NCBI RefSeq assembly: GCF_036346105.1
Contig: NZ_CP107811.1
Location: 1,302,001 to 1,366,000 of the forward strand
Length of the DNA stretch: 64,000 nt
Direction: 5' to 3'
Origin: Streptomyces sp. NBC_00539
GTDB lineage: Bacteria; Actinomycetota; Actinomycetes; Streptomycetales; Streptomycetaceae
The notes under the pieces were generated by a model, which saw only the letters and a program-made list of their open reading frames with translations, was not told where the DNA came from and made no database searches. Positions within the stretch are counted from its first letter, which is position 1. Every line of letters begins with the position of its first letter. This document shows positions 40,508 to 50,409 of this stretch, piece by piece. The translations under genes and the position numbers were made by a program.

Positions 40508-42679
40508 TCAGTCGGTGTACGTCTCGCCGCGTTCCGCCTTGGCCACCAGCGAGGCCGGCGGGGTGAACCGCTCGCCGTACTGGGCGGCCAGCTCGCGCGC
40601 GCGGGCGACGAAGCCCGCCGGGCCGCCCTCGTAGCCGTTGATGTACTGGATCACGCCGCCGGTCCAGGCCGGGAAGCCGATGCCCATGATCGAGCCGATG
40701 TTGGCGTCGGCGACGGAGGTCAGCACGCCCTCGTCGAGGCAGCGGACGGTGTCCAGGGCCTCGGAGAAGAGCATCCGCTCCTTCATGTCCTCGAAGGGGA
40801 TCTCGGCGTCGGGCTTGGCGAAGTGCTCGCGCAGTCCCGGCCAGATGCGGGTCCGCTTGCCCGCCTCGTCGTACTCGTAGAACCCCGCGCCGCCACTGCG
40901 GCCGGGGCGGCCGAAGTCGTCCACCATCCGGTCGATGACCGCGTCCGCCGGGTGCTCGGTCCACGCGCGGCCTTCGGCCTCGAAGGCCTTGCGGGTCTCG
41001 TTGCGGATCTTGCGCGGCAGGGTCAGGGTCAGCTCGTCCATCAGGGACAGGACCTTCGCCGGGTAACCGGCCTGCGCCGCGGCCTGTTCGACCGAGGCGG
41101 GCTCGATGCCCTCGCCGACCATGGCGACGCCCTCGTTGATGAACTGGCCGATGACCCGCGAGGTGAAGAAGCCGCGCGAGTCGTTGACCACGATCGGGGT
41201 CTTGTTGATCTGGCGGACGAGGTCGAAGGCGCGGGCGATCGCCTCGTCCCCGGTGCGCCCGCCCTTGATGATCTCCACGAGCGGCATCTTGTCGACGGGC
41301 GAGAAGAAGTGCAGCCCGATGAAGTCGGCGGGCCGCTTCACACCCTCGGCGAGCCCGGTGATGGGCAGGGTCGAGGTGTTGGAGCAGAGCAGGGCGTCGG
41401 GGGCGATGACGTCCTGGACCTCCTGGAACACCTTGTGCTTGAGGGCGGTGTCCTCGAAGACGGCCTCGATGACGGCGTCACAGCCCGCCAGGTCGGCGGC
41501 GTCGGCGGTGGGCGTGATCCGGGCGAGCAGTTCGGTGCGCTGCGCCTCGGTGGTACGGCCGCGCGCGAGCGCCTTGTCGAGCAGCTTCTCGGAGTACGCC
41601 TTGCCCTTCGCCGCGGCCTCGGGCGTGACGTCCTTGAGCACGACCTCGATGCCCGCGCGGGCGCAGGAGTAGGCGATGCCCGCACCCATCATCCCGGCGC
41701 CGAGGACCGCGACCTTGCGCACCTGGCGGGGCGCGACGCCCCGGGGGCGGCTGCGGCCGGCGTTGACGGCCTGGAGGTCGAAGAAGAACGCCTGGATCAT
41801 GTTCTTGGCGGTCTGGCCGGTGACCAGCTCGGTGAAGTACCGGGCCTCGATGGTCAGCGCGGTCTCGAAGTCGACCTGCGAGCCCTCCACCGCGCAGGCG
41901 AGGATGTTGCGCGGCGCCGGGTACGGGGCCCCGTTCAGCTGCTTCTTGAGGTTCGCGGGGAACGCCGGGAGGTTGGCGGCGAACCGCGGGTTGGACGGCG
42001 TACCGCCCGGGATCTTGTAGCCGGGGACGTCCCACGGCTGCTTCGACTCCGGGTTGGCGTCGATGAAGGCGCGGGCCTTGGCCAGCATCTCCTCGGGGGT
42101 GGCCGCCAGTTCGTGGACCAGGCCGTTGTCCAGGGCCCGCTGCGGGTTGTACTGGGTGCCCTGGAGCAGGACCTTGAGCAGCGCGTCCGCGATGCCCATC
42201 AGGCGCACGGTGCGGGTCACGCCGCCGCCGGCCGGGAGCAGGCCGAGCGTGACCTCGGGCAGGCCGATCTTGGAGCCGGGCGCGTCGAGGGCGATCCGGT
42301 GGTGGGAGGCGAGGCAGATCTCGTAACCGCCGCCGAGGGCCGCGCCGTTGATCGCGGCGACGACGGGCTTGCCCAGGGTCTCGATGCGGCGCAGCGAGCG
42401 CTTGATCGCGTTCCCGGTCTCGAAGGCCAGGGCCGCGTCCTCGGGGCGCAGCCGGATCATGTCCTTGAGGTCGCCGCCGGCGAAGAAGGTCTTCTTGGCG
42501 GAGGTGTAGATGATGCCGCGGATGGAGTCCTTCTCGGCCTCCGCGCGGTCGGCGATCGCCGCGATGGAGTCCTTGAAGGCCTGGTTCATCGTGTTGGCGG
42601 ACTGGCCGGGGTCGTCCAGGACGAGGGTGACGACGCCGGTCTCGTCCTGTTCCCAGCGGATCGTGGTGGACTCGCTCAT
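40508..42679 (-). CDS. Fatty-acid oxidation complex alpha subunit (enoyl-CoA hydratase / 3-hydroxyacyl-CoA dehydrogenase)
   Basis: The product is 723 residues. The N-terminal crotonase domain has FFAGGDLKDM and AALGGGYEICLASHHRIA, including the hydratase Glu. The 3-hydroxyacyl-CoA dehydrogenase part has the NAD motif VLGAGMMGAGIAYSCARAG (about residue 330) and the catalytic His in IGLHFFSPVDKMPLVEI. It performs hydration and oxidation steps of beta-oxidation. ATG 42679 is preferred over an upstream GTG because GGAAG lies 8 nt before it. It is the last gene of the five-gene operon and follows the thiolase gene by 44 nt, as in typical FadB-FadA pairs. Confidence 0.95.
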   Translation of the reverse strand: MSESTTIRWEQDETGVVTLVLDDPGQSANTMNQAFKDSIAAIADRAEAEKDSIRGIIYTSAKKTFFAGGDLKDMIRLRPEDAALAFETGNAIKRSLRRIETLGKPVVAAINGAALGGGYEICLASHHRIALDAPGSKIGLPEVTLGLLPAGGGVTRTVRLMGIADALLKVLLQGTQYNPQRALDNGLVHELAATPEEMLAKARAFIDANPESKQPWDVPGYKIPGGTPSNPRFAANLPAFPANLKKQLNGAPYPAPRNILACAVEGSQVDFETALTIEARYFTELVTGQTAKNMIQAFFFDLQAVNAGRSRPRGVAPRQVRKVAVLGAGMMGAGIAYSCARAGIEVVLKDVTPEAAAKGKAYSEKLLDKALARGRTTEAQRTELLARITPTADAADLAGCDAVIEAVFEDTALKHKVFQEVQDVIAPDALLCSNTSTLPITGLAEGVKRPADFIGLHFFSPVDKMPLVEIIKGGRTGDEAIARAFDLVRQINKTPIVVNDSRGFFTSRVIGQFINEGVAMVGEGIEPASVEQAAAQAGYPAKVLSLMDELTLTLPRKIRNETRKAFEAEGRAWTEHPADAVIDRMVDDFGRPGRSGGAGFYEYDEAGKRTRIWPGLREHFAKPDAEIPFEDMKERMLFSEALDTVRCLDEGVLTSVADANIGSIMGIGFPAWTGGVIQYINGYEGGPAGFVARARELAAQYGERFTPPASLVAKAERGETYTD

Positions 42680-42723
42680 GTTCGCTACTTCCGTGTCGGA
42701 GGGTTCGGTGGTCACAGGACGAT

Positions 42724-43938
<1,215 letters not shown>

Positions 43939-43985
43939 TGGGTCAAGCCTTTCGGGGAGGTCTTGGGTTAGGTCCTGTCCGGGAC

Positions 43986-45128
43986 CTAGCCGAGGAGGGA
44001 GCGGCCGATGATCTCTTTCATGATCTCGGTCGTGCCGCCGTAGATGGTCTGGATGCGGCCGTCGGTGAAGGCCCGCGCGACCCGGTACTCGCTCATGTAC
44101 CCGTAGCCGCCGTGCAGCTGCAGGCAGCGGTCCGCGACCCGCTTCTGGAGCTCGGTGGCCCACCACTTGGCCATCGAGGCGTGGACGTGGTCCAGCTCGC
44201 CGTTCGAGTGGTCCACGATGCACCGGTCCAGGAACGCCCGCGTGACGGCGCACTCGGTCGCCATCTCCGCTATCTCGAACCGGATGTGCTGGAGCTTGGA
44301 GAGCGGCCGGCCGAAGGCCTCGCGCTCCTTCACGTACGTGGTCGTGATCTCCAGCAGGTGCTCGGCGGCGGCGATGGCCGCCATCGCGATGCCCAGCCGC
44401 TCCTGGGCCAGGTTGGTCATCAGGTGGAGGAAGGCGCCGTTCGGTTCGCCGAGCAGGTTCTCCTTCGGGACCCGTACGTCGTGGAAGAACAACTCGGCGG
44501 TGTCCTGCGCCTTCTGGCCGATCTTCTCCAGGTTGCGGCCGCGCTCGAAGCCCTCCGCCCCGCGCTCGACGACCAGCAGGGACAGGCCGTGCGCCCCGCC
44601 CTCGGGGGTCGTCTTCGCGACCACGATCACCAGGTCGGCCAGGATGCCGTTGGAGATGAAGGTCTTGGAGCCGTTGAGCAGCCAGTGGTCGCCCCGGTCC
44701 TCGGCGCTCGTGCGGATCCCCTGGAGGTCCGAGCCGGCCCCGGGCTCCGTCATCGCGATCGCCGTGATGGTCTCGCCGGAGCAGAAGCCCGGGAGCCAGC
44801 GGCGCCTTTGTTCCTCGGTGGCCAGGGAGGTGAGGTACGGCCCGATGATGTCGTTGTGCAGACCGATCGCGAGCCCCGGCGCGCCCGCCCGGGTGAACTC
44901 CTCGGCGATAACGGCGGCGTAGCGGAAGTCGGTGTTCCCTCCGCCTCCGTACTCCTCGGGTACGGCGAGCCCCAGCAGGCCCTGCCGGCCGGCGGCGCGC
45001 CAGGCGTCGCGGCTGACGATGCCGTCCTGCTCCCACTGCTCGTAGTGCGGCAGCACCTCTTTGGCGAGGAAGGTGCGTACGGTCTCGCGGAACGCCTCGT
45101 GGTCGGCGTCGAAGATGCGGCGTTGCAT
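43986..45128 (-). CDS. Acyl-CoA dehydrogenase
   Basis: The product is 380 residues with the standard acyl-CoA dehydrogenase layout. The signatures [20 protein letters not shown] and [20 protein letters not shown] are present, the latter just before [16 protein letters not shown]. The usual C-terminal catalytic Glu is replaced by the Tyr-Gly-Gly-Thr-Thr-Glu arrangement of long-chain and isovaleryl types. It uses FAD to introduce the alpha-beta double bond. The ATG has AGGGGG upstream. It follows the F420-type oxidoreductase by 9 nt, so it is within the operon. Confidence 0.94.
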   Translation of the reverse strand: MQRRIFDADHEAFRETVRTFLAKEVLPHYEQWEQDGIVSRDAWRAAGRQGLLGLAVPEEYGGGGNTDFRYAAVIAEEFTRAGAPGLAIGLHNDIIGPYLTSLATEEQRRRWLPGFCSGETITAIAMTEPGAGSDLQGIRTSAEDRGDHWLLNGSKTFISNGILADLVIVVAKTTPEGGAHGLSLLVVERGAEGFERGRNLEKIGQKAQDTAELFFHDVRVPKENLLGEPNGAFLHLMTNLAQERLGIAMAAIAAAEHLLEITTTYVKEREAFGRPLSKLQHIRFEIAEMATECAVTRAFLDRCIVDHSNGELDHVHASMAKWWATELQKRVADRCLQLHGGYGYMSEYRVARAFTDGRIQTIYGGTTEIMKEIIGRSLLG

Positions 45129-45137
45129 CGGGGCCCC

Positions 45138-46163
45138 CTAGAGCCAGCTCTTGACGGTTTCGATCAGCCGGGCCGGCTCGGGGCCGACGGGCGTGACGTT
45201 GAGCATGGTGACGCCCGCGCTGCGGAACGCCTCGACGCGCTCGCGGACGTAGCCGGCGGGTCCGCACAGCGTCATGAGCTCGCAGAACTCGTCCGGGACG
45301 GCGGCCGCCGCGTCGCGCTTGCGGCCGCTGAGGTAGAGCTCCTGGATCTTCCGGGCCTCCTCCTCGTAGCCGTACGCGACGGCGAGGTCGTTGTAGAAGT
45401 TCTTGCCGGCCGCGCCCATGCCGCCGACGTACAGGGCGATCTGCGGGCGCGCGAGGTCCCGGACGGCGGCCGCGTCCTCACCGATCGCGAGGAGGCCGCC
45501 CGCGACGACCTGGAGCGGGCCGAGCCCGGGGTCCCGGCGGGCGGCGCCCTCGGCGAGCGGGCCGCCCCACACGGCGTCCGCCTTCTCCGGCAGGAAGAGG
45601 GTGGGCAGCCAGCCGTCGGCGATCTCCGCGGTCATCGCCACGTTCGCCGGGCCGAGCGAGGCGACGTAGACCGGGACGGCCGGGCGCACGGGCCGGGTCA
45701 GCATCTTCAGGGGCTTGCCGAGCCGGCCGCCCTTCTCGGGCGGCAGGGGCATGTCGGTGATGCCGTGGTGCTCGATGGTCTCGCGGCGCCAGATCCGGCG
45801 GCACAGCTCGACCGTCTCGCGGGTGCGGCCGATGGGCTTGTCGTACGGTTTGCCGTGCCAGCCCTCGACCACTTGGGGGCCGGACGCGCCGAGGCCGAGC
45901 ATGGCCCGGCCGCCGGACATCGCGTCGAGGCCGGCGGCGGTCTGGGCGATGAGGGCGGGAGTGCGCGAGTAGACGTTCAAGATGGCGGAGCCGATCCGCA
46001 TGCGCTCGGTGCGGGCCGCCAGGTAACCCATGATCGTCGGGGAGTCGAAGCCCCAGGCCTCGGCGACCCACACCGCGTCGAGCCCGGCCGCCTCCAGCGC
46101 GGCCGCCTCGTCCGCGGCCCGGCGCGGATCGCCCGAGTAGTCGAGCATCATGGACAGTTCCAT
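45138..46163 (-). CDS. LLM-class (probably F420-dependent) oxidoreductase
   Basis: The product is 341 residues, a luciferase-like TIM barrel ([57 protein letters not shown]). Actinobacterial members of this group usually bind F420 rather than FMN. The substrate is unknown. Its ATG shares a base with the stop of the CoA transferase (TGATG), so it belongs to the acyl-CoA operon and may handle an unusual acyl or side-chain carbonyl. [21 protein letters not shown] stretch is normal for the family. Confidence 0.88.
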   Translation of the reverse strand: MELSMMLDYSGDPRRAADEAAALEAAGLDAVWVAEAWGFDSPTIMGYLAARTERMRIGSAILNVYSRTPALIAQTAAGLDAMSGGRAMLGLGASGPQVVEGWHGKPYDKPIGRTRETVELCRRIWRRETIEHHGITDMPLPPEKGGRLGKPLKMLTRPVRPAVPVYVASLGPANVAMTAEIADGWLPTLFLPEKADAVWGGPLAEGAARRDPGLGPLQVVAGGLLAIGEDAAAVRDLARPQIALYVGGMGAAGKNFYNDLAVAYGYEEEARKIQELYLSGRKRDAAAAVPDEFCELMTLCGPAGYVRERVEAFRSAGVTMLNVTPVGPEPARLIETVKSWL

Positions 46164-47293
46164 CAGGCGCCCTTCTCCAGCAGGTTCGGCACGTCCCAGT
46201 CCCGCGCCACGGATCCGGTGTCCGCCCCCGGCTGCGCGGGGCCGCGCGTGACGGTGGCCGGGGTCGCGGAGAAGCGGGGCGCGGGGGCGGGCTGGGTGAT
46301 CCCGCCGAAGTCGGTGAAGGTGCCCCGGGCCGCGAGGTGCGGGTGGTGCGGTGCCTCGCCCAGGGACAGCACGGGCGCCACGCAGGCGTCCGAGCCTTCG
46401 AAGACGGCCGTCCACTCGGCCCGGGTACGGGACTTGAAGCGGGCGGCGACGGCCTCGCGCAGCTCGTCCCAGCGGGCGGGGTCCTTGCGGGCGGGAGCCT
46501 GCTCCGCGATGCCGAGAAGCTCCACGAAGGTGTCGTAGAACTGCTGCTCCAGTGCCCCGACCGCCATGTACCCGCCGTCGGAGGTCTCGTAGGTCCCGTA
46601 GAAGGGGCAGCCGCCGTCGAGCAGGTTGGCGCCGCGCCGGTCCTGCCAGCCGCCGGCCGCCATCATGCCGTGGATCATGGCGGTGAGGTGGGCCGTCCCG
46701 TCGACGATGGCGGCGTCCACGACCTGGCCGGTCCCTTCGGGGGTGCGGGCGTGCCGGAGGGCGGCGAGGACGCCGATGACGAGGTAGAGCGATCCGCCGG
46801 CGTAGTCGCCGACGAGGTTGGCGGGGACGGCCGGGGGCTCGCCCGGGCTGCCGATCATCCCGAGGGCGCCGGTGACGGCGATGTACGCGATGTCGTGCCC
46901 GGCGGTGTGGGCGAGCGGGCCGTCCTGGCCCCAGCCGGTCATCCGGCCGTAGACGAGCTTCGGGTTGCGGGCGTGGCAGTCGGCCGGGCCGACGCCGAGC
47001 CGCTCGGCCACCCCGGGGCGGAACCCCTCGATCAGTACGTCGGCCCGTTCCACGAGCTCCAGTACCCGGCCCGGGCCCTCGGGGGCTTTCAGGTCGACCA
47101 GGACGGAGCGCTTGTTGCGGTTGGTCACGTCGTACGCCGGATCGACGGCGAGTCCGCCGCCCCCGGGGCGGTCCACGCGGACCACGTCCGCGCCGAGGTC
47201 GGCGAGGAGCATCGCCGCGAACGGGCCCGGGCCGATCCCGGCCAGTTCGACGACGCGTACTCCGGCGAGCGGGCCGGTACCGGACACTGCCAT
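46163..47293 (-). CDS. CaiB/BaiF family CoA transferase
   Basis: The product is 376 residues of the class III CoA transferase family. It has VRVVELAGIGPGPFAAMLLADLGADVVRVDR at the N-terminus (shown here only as the family fold) and an active-site region around GHDIAYIAVTGALGMIGSPG with the conserved Asp. Class III enzymes move CoA between carboxylic acids such as 2-methylacyl or carnitine-like substrates; many actinobacterial members are alpha-methylacyl-CoA racemases, which is an alternative. It is the first gene of the operon, downstream of a perfect inverted repeat at 47362-47384. Confidence 0.9.
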   Translation of the reverse strand: MAVSGTGPLAGVRVVELAGIGPGPFAAMLLADLGADVVRVDRPGGGGLAVDPAYDVTNRNKRSVLVDLKAPEGPGRVLELVERADVLIEGFRPGVAERLGVGPADCHARNPKLVYGRMTGWGQDGPLAHTAGHDIAYIAVTGALGMIGSPGEPPAVPANLVGDYAGGSLYLVIGVLAALRHARTPEGTGQVVDAAIVDGTAHLTAMIHGMMAAGGWQDRRGANLLDGGCPFYGTYETSDGGYMAVGALEQQFYDTFVELLGIAEQAPARKDPARWDELREAVAARFKSRTRAEWTAVFEGSDACVAPVLSLGEAPHHPHLAARGTFTDFGGITQPAPAPRFSATPATVTRGPAQPGADTGSVARDWDVPNLLEKGA

Positions 47294-47361
47294 CGAGCCC
47301 CCAGCGTTTCCCCGTGCGAGTCGGGTGGGTGTGTGAACGGGTGAGCGGTAAGCGGGTGAGT

Positions 47362-47384
47362 GTGTGACACAACTGATGTCACAC
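47362..47384. promoter_or_regulatory. Operator-like inverted repeat GTGTGACA-N7-TGTCACAC
   Basis: Two perfect 8-bp arms (47362-47369 and 47377-47384) lie 69 nt upstream of the CoA transferase start, at the head of the five-gene acyl-CoA operon. The size and symmetry suit a TetR- or GntR-type acyl-CoA-responsive repressor. No regulator gene is adjacent, so the binder must be encoded elsewhere. Confidence 0.6.
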
Positions 47385-47428
47385 CAGTGATGCTAGGAAC
47401 GTGTTCCACTCAGCACAAGAGCGGGCGC

Positions 47429-47833
47429 TTAGCCATCTGCCCGGATCCGCGCGTCGAGTTCCTTGATGTGGCGTTTGAGCGCGACGGTGCGGTAGCTCTC
47501 CTCGACCCACTCGCACAGCACCTCCGCCGGGGGCGCCCCCGTCCCGCCCAGAGACAGGGTGACCCACCCGGCCCGGCCGAGGCCGTACCCCGTGGGCTCG
47601 GCGCCGGGAAAGGTCATCGCGTGGCCGTGCAGCGCCTCGTCCTTGAGCTTCACCGAGAGGCCGGGCGGCTGCGGGCCGTCGGTATTGCCCAGAAAGACGA
47701 AGATCTTCTTGTTGACCTTTACCACGCAGTCCCCGGGCCCCCAGGGGAACTCCTCGACTGCCTCGGGCAGCCCCAGGGCGAACTCGCGCACCTGCTGCCA
47801 CTTGCGCACCGCACCTTTCACCGACGCCTCCAC
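47429..47833 (-). CDS. MmcQ/YjbR family DNA-binding-like protein
   Basis: The product is 134 residues. It has the MmcQ/YjbR (CyaY-like) fold: REFALGLPEAVEEFPWGPGD at the N-terminus, a KIFVFLG strand, LSVKLKDEAL and a C-terminal VEESYRTVALKRHIKEL helix. Function is unknown; the double-wing fold is thought to bind DNA or small ligands. The GTG start at 47833 has no strong ribosome-binding site. It is divergent from a saccharopine-dehydrogenase-like gene across 81 nt. Confidence 0.88.
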   Translation of the reverse strand: MEASVKGAVRKWQQVREFALGLPEAVEEFPWGPGDCVVKVNKKIFVFLGNTDGPQPPGLSVKLKDEALHGHAMTFPGAEPTGYGLGRAGWVTLSLGGTGAPPAEVLCEWVEESYRTVALKRHIKELDARIRADG

Positions 47834-47914
47834 TTACCGCAGGTCACACCTGCTCGTACGGACAGTCGACCCTCACGCTAGCCTCAGCCACCGACACCAG
47901 CTGGGAGGAGCGTC

Positions 47915-49120
47915 ATGAACGACCGGGTTCACCGCACAGAACGGCAACGCGCCTACGACCTCGTGCTTTTCGGCGCGACCGGATTCGTGGGCACCCTGAC
48001 CGCCGAGTACCTCGCCGCCCACGCCCCGGCCGGCTGCCGGTGGGCCCTCGCGGGCCGGGACCTCGGCAAGCTGGAGCGGCTGCGCGAACGCCTCGCCGCC
48101 CTGGAACCGGCGTGCGCGACCCTGCCGCTGGTCCGCGCGGACGCCTCCGACGCACGGGCCGTACGGGAACTGGCCGCCTCCACGCGGGTGCTGGCCACGA
48201 CCGTCGGGCCCTACATCTGGTACGGCGCGGAACTGGTCGCGGCGTGCGCGGAGGCGGGCACCGACTACGTGGACCTGACCGGCGAGCCGGAGTTCATCGA
48301 CCGGATGTACGTCGCCCACGACGCGCGGGCCCGGGAAACCGGCGCGCGGCTGGTGCACGCCTGCGGGTTCGACTCGATCCCGGCCGACCTCGGGACGTAC
48401 TTCACGGTGAACCGGCTGCCGTCCGGGGTGCCGCTGCGGGTCGACGGTTTCATGCGCTCCAACGCCCTGCTCTCCGGCGGGACCCTGGCCTCCGGCCTCA
48501 CCGCGATGAGCCGGGGTCCGCAGACCCTGGCCGCCGCCCGGGAGCGCCGGCTGTACGAGCCCCGGCTGCCGGGCCGCCGCGTACGGGGCTCCGGGGGCGC
48601 GCCGCGGTTCAGCCGCGAGACCGGCGCGTGGGCGCTGCCGCTGCCGACGCTCGACCCGCGCGTCGTGGCCCGCTCGGCCACCGCCCTGGAGCGGTACGGC
48701 CCGGACTTCCGTTACCGGCACTACGCGGCGGTGGAGCACCTGCCGGTCGCGGTGGGTGCCACGGCGGCGGTGGGGGCGACGCTGGCGCTGGCCCAGGTAC
48801 CCGCCGCCCGGCGGTGGTTGATGAGCCGCTGGGAACCGGGCCGGGGCCCGGACGCGCAGCGGCGCGCGCGCAGCTGGTTCACCGTCCGTTTCGTGGGGAC
48901 GGGTGGGGGACGGCGGATCTTCACGGAGGTCTCGGGCGGCGACCCCGGCTACGGCGAGACGGCGAAGATGCTGGCCGAGTCGGCCCTGTGCCTGGCCTAC
49001 GACGCCCTCCCGGAAACCTCCGGCCAGCTCACCACGGCGGTGGCCATGGGCGACGCCCTGCTGGACCGCCTCCAGAAGGCCGGCATCCGCTTCCGCGTGG
49101 CGGCCGAAACGGCGGGCTGA
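47915..49120 (+). CDS. Saccharopine dehydrogenase-like NAD(P)-binding protein (trans-acting enoyl reductase family)
   Basis: The product is 401 residues. The N-terminal Rossmann motif is LVLFGATGFVGTLTAEYLA, followed by ALAGRDLGKLERLRERL and TVGPYIWYGAELVAACAEAGTDYVDLTGEP (the saccharopine-dehydrogenase family signature, described here by position). GFDSIPADLGTYF is also typical. It is similar to mycobacterial trans-acting enoyl reductases involved in lipid assembly, although many homologues have no known role. A GGGAGGAG Shine-Dalgarno precedes the ATG. TAGCCT at 47880-47885 is a plausible -10. Confidence 0.9.
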   Translation: MNDRVHRTERQRAYDLVLFGATGFVGTLTAEYLAAHAPAGCRWALAGRDLGKLERLRERLAALEPACATLPLVRADASDARAVRELAASTRVLATTVGPYIWYGAELVAACAEAGTDYVDLTGEPEFIDRMYVAHDARARETGARLVHACGFDSIPADLGTYFTVNRLPSGVPLRVDGFMRSNALLSGGTLASGLTAMSRGPQTLAAARERRLYEPRLPGRRVRGSGGAPRFSRETGAWALPLPTLDPRVVARSATALERYGPDFRYRHYAAVEHLPVAVGATAAVGATLALAQVPAARRWLMSRWEPGRGPDAQRRARSWFTVRFVGTGGGRRIFTEVSGGDPGYGETAKMLAESALCLAYDALPETSGQLTTAVAMGDALLDRLQKAGIRFRVAAETAG

Positions 49121-49169
49121 GACCGACGGGGGCCCACCCGGGACCGGGCCGGACTCCTCCCCACCACCG

Positions 49170-49856
49170 CTACCCGGTCCGCGTGGCCTCGCGCAGGGCG
49201 CGCCGGCACAGGGAGTCGGCGCGGCGGGTGGTCTCGGGGAGGCGGTAGTGGGGGCTGAGGGCGAGGGTGTGGGCGCATGCGTTGTCGAGCGAGACGCGGT
49301 GGCCGACGGAGACGTAGACCGGCTTGATCCCGTCCTGGGTGCGCAGGGCCCGCCCCACGACGGCGCCGTCGGCCGCGAGGAGCGGGGCCGCGTCGCCCCG
49401 CCGGGCGCCGGGTTCCTCGTAGGTGAAGGTGAACGGGTTCTTCGCCACGCCGATGCTCGGCAGCCCGGTCACCACCCCCAGGTGGCAGGCGAGGCCGAAG
49501 CCGCGCGGGTGGGCGAGCCCGTAGCCGTCGCAGACGACGAGGCCCGGCGTGACGGTCAGGGCGTCGAGTGCCGCCAGCACGGTGGGCAGTTCGCGGAAGG
49601 CGAGCAGTCCCGGTACGTAGGGGAAGCTGACGCGCCCGACCGCGGTGCGCTCCTCGACCACTTCCAAGGTGGCCGCGTCGAGGACCACGGCCGCGGCGGC
49701 GACCAGGTCGCGTTCGTCGTCGTAGGCGACGTCCACTCCGGCGACGAGCCCCGCACCCGGAGGCGGCCCGGGCTCGTCCAGCACCAGGCCGCGGCGCAGT
49801 TCGTCCTGTATCGCTCGTGCTTCGGTCTCGTCGGCAGGGGTCTTGGAGGTCGTCAT
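49170..49856 (-). CDS. nfi: Endonuclease V
   Basis: The product is 228 residues. Endonuclease V features are present: the metal-binding Asp in VAGVDVAYDDE, the substrate wedge and Glu in FPYVPGLLAFRELP, and the second Asp in VVCDGYGLAHPRGFGLA, followed by GVAKNP. The enzyme nicks DNA one nucleotide 3' of deaminated bases such as hypoxanthine, and can also cut inosine-containing RNA. ATG 49856 is chosen; an upstream ATG would overlap the divergent gene. No Shine-Dalgarno is visible and TACTCT lies 8 nt upstream, so the transcript is probably leaderless. Confidence 0.93.
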   Translation of the reverse strand: MTTSKTPADETEARAIQDELRRGLVLDEPGPPPGAGLVAGVDVAYDDERDLVAAAAVVLDAATLEVVEERTAVGRVSFPYVPGLLAFRELPTVLAALDALTVTPGLVVCDGYGLAHPRGFGLACHLGVVTGLPSIGVAKNPFTFTYEEPGARRGDAAPLLAADGAVVGRALRTQDGIKPVYVSVGHRVSLDNACAHTLALSPHYRLPETTRRADSLCRRALREATRTG

Positions 49857-49864
49857 GAGGTGCG

Positions 49865-49874
49865 AGAGTAGCCT
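49865..49874. promoter_or_regulatory. Overlapping divergent -10 elements in a 25-nt intergenic gap
   Basis: The minus-strand TACTCT (49870-49865) is 8 nt from the endonuclease V ATG, and the plus-strand TAGCCT (49869-49874) is 7 nt from the YciI ATG. They share two base pairs. Both start codons lack a Shine-Dalgarno, so each promoter must lie partly inside the other gene. Confidence 0.55.
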
Positions 49875-49881
49875 GGCGATC

Positions 49882-50184
49882 ATGTTCATCATGGAGCTCA
49901 CCTACACAGCGCCGCTCGAAGCCGTCGACGCACAGATGGACGCCCACATCGCGTGGCTGGACCGCTACTACGCGTCCGGCGTCTTCCTCGCCTCGGGGCG
50001 CAAGGTGCCGCGCGAGGGCGGCGTGATCCTGGCCGGCGGCATCTCCCGCTCGGAGGCGGAGGAGATCACCGCCGGGGACCCGTTCGTCGTGGCCGGCGTC
50101 TGCTCCTACCGCATCACCGAGTTCGTGGCCACGAAGACCTCGGCGGAACTCGCCGCCGTCCGGGAGGAACTCCCGGCGGTCTGA
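49882..50184 (+). CDS. YciI family protein
   Basis: The product is 100 residues from ATG 49882 (MFIMELTYTAPLEAV), matching the usual N-terminus of the family. The conserved His and Asp are in AHIAWLDRYYASGVFLASG, and the second signature is GDPFVVAGVCSYRITEF. YciI proteins form ferredoxin-like dimers; some are dehalogenase- or muconolactone-isomerase-like, but most have no known function. The transcript is probably leaderless. The gene ends before a hairpin at 50274-50293. Confidence 0.9.
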   Translation: MFIMELTYTAPLEAVDAQMDAHIAWLDRYYASGVFLASGRKVPREGGVILAGGISRSEAEEITAGDPFVVAGVCSYRITEFVATKTSAELAAVREELPAV

Positions 50185-50273
50185 GCGGCCGACGCTCCCG
50201 CCCACGGCCGGGCTCCGCATCACGGGCGCGGGGCCCGGCCCCGCTCGCCGGGCGCGCCGTTGCGGGGCCGCTA

Positions 50274-50293
50274 CCGGCGGCTCCGGCCGCCGG
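50274..50293. terminator. Hairpin between the YciI and YCF48-like genes
   Basis: CCGGCGG (50274-50280) and CCGCCGG (50287-50293) pair perfectly around a 6-nt loop in a 225-nt convergent gap. The remainder of the gap is GC-rich with no gene. Confidence 0.4.
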
Positions 50294-50409
50294 CAGGCCG
50301 CCCCGGGTGCGCGACCCGCTCTCCAGGCGTCGCAGGAGCACCGCGACGGTCGGAGCGGGCCCGCGGGGAAGCGGATCTCCTCACGGCCGGCGCGCCGGCC
50401 GGCTGCGTT

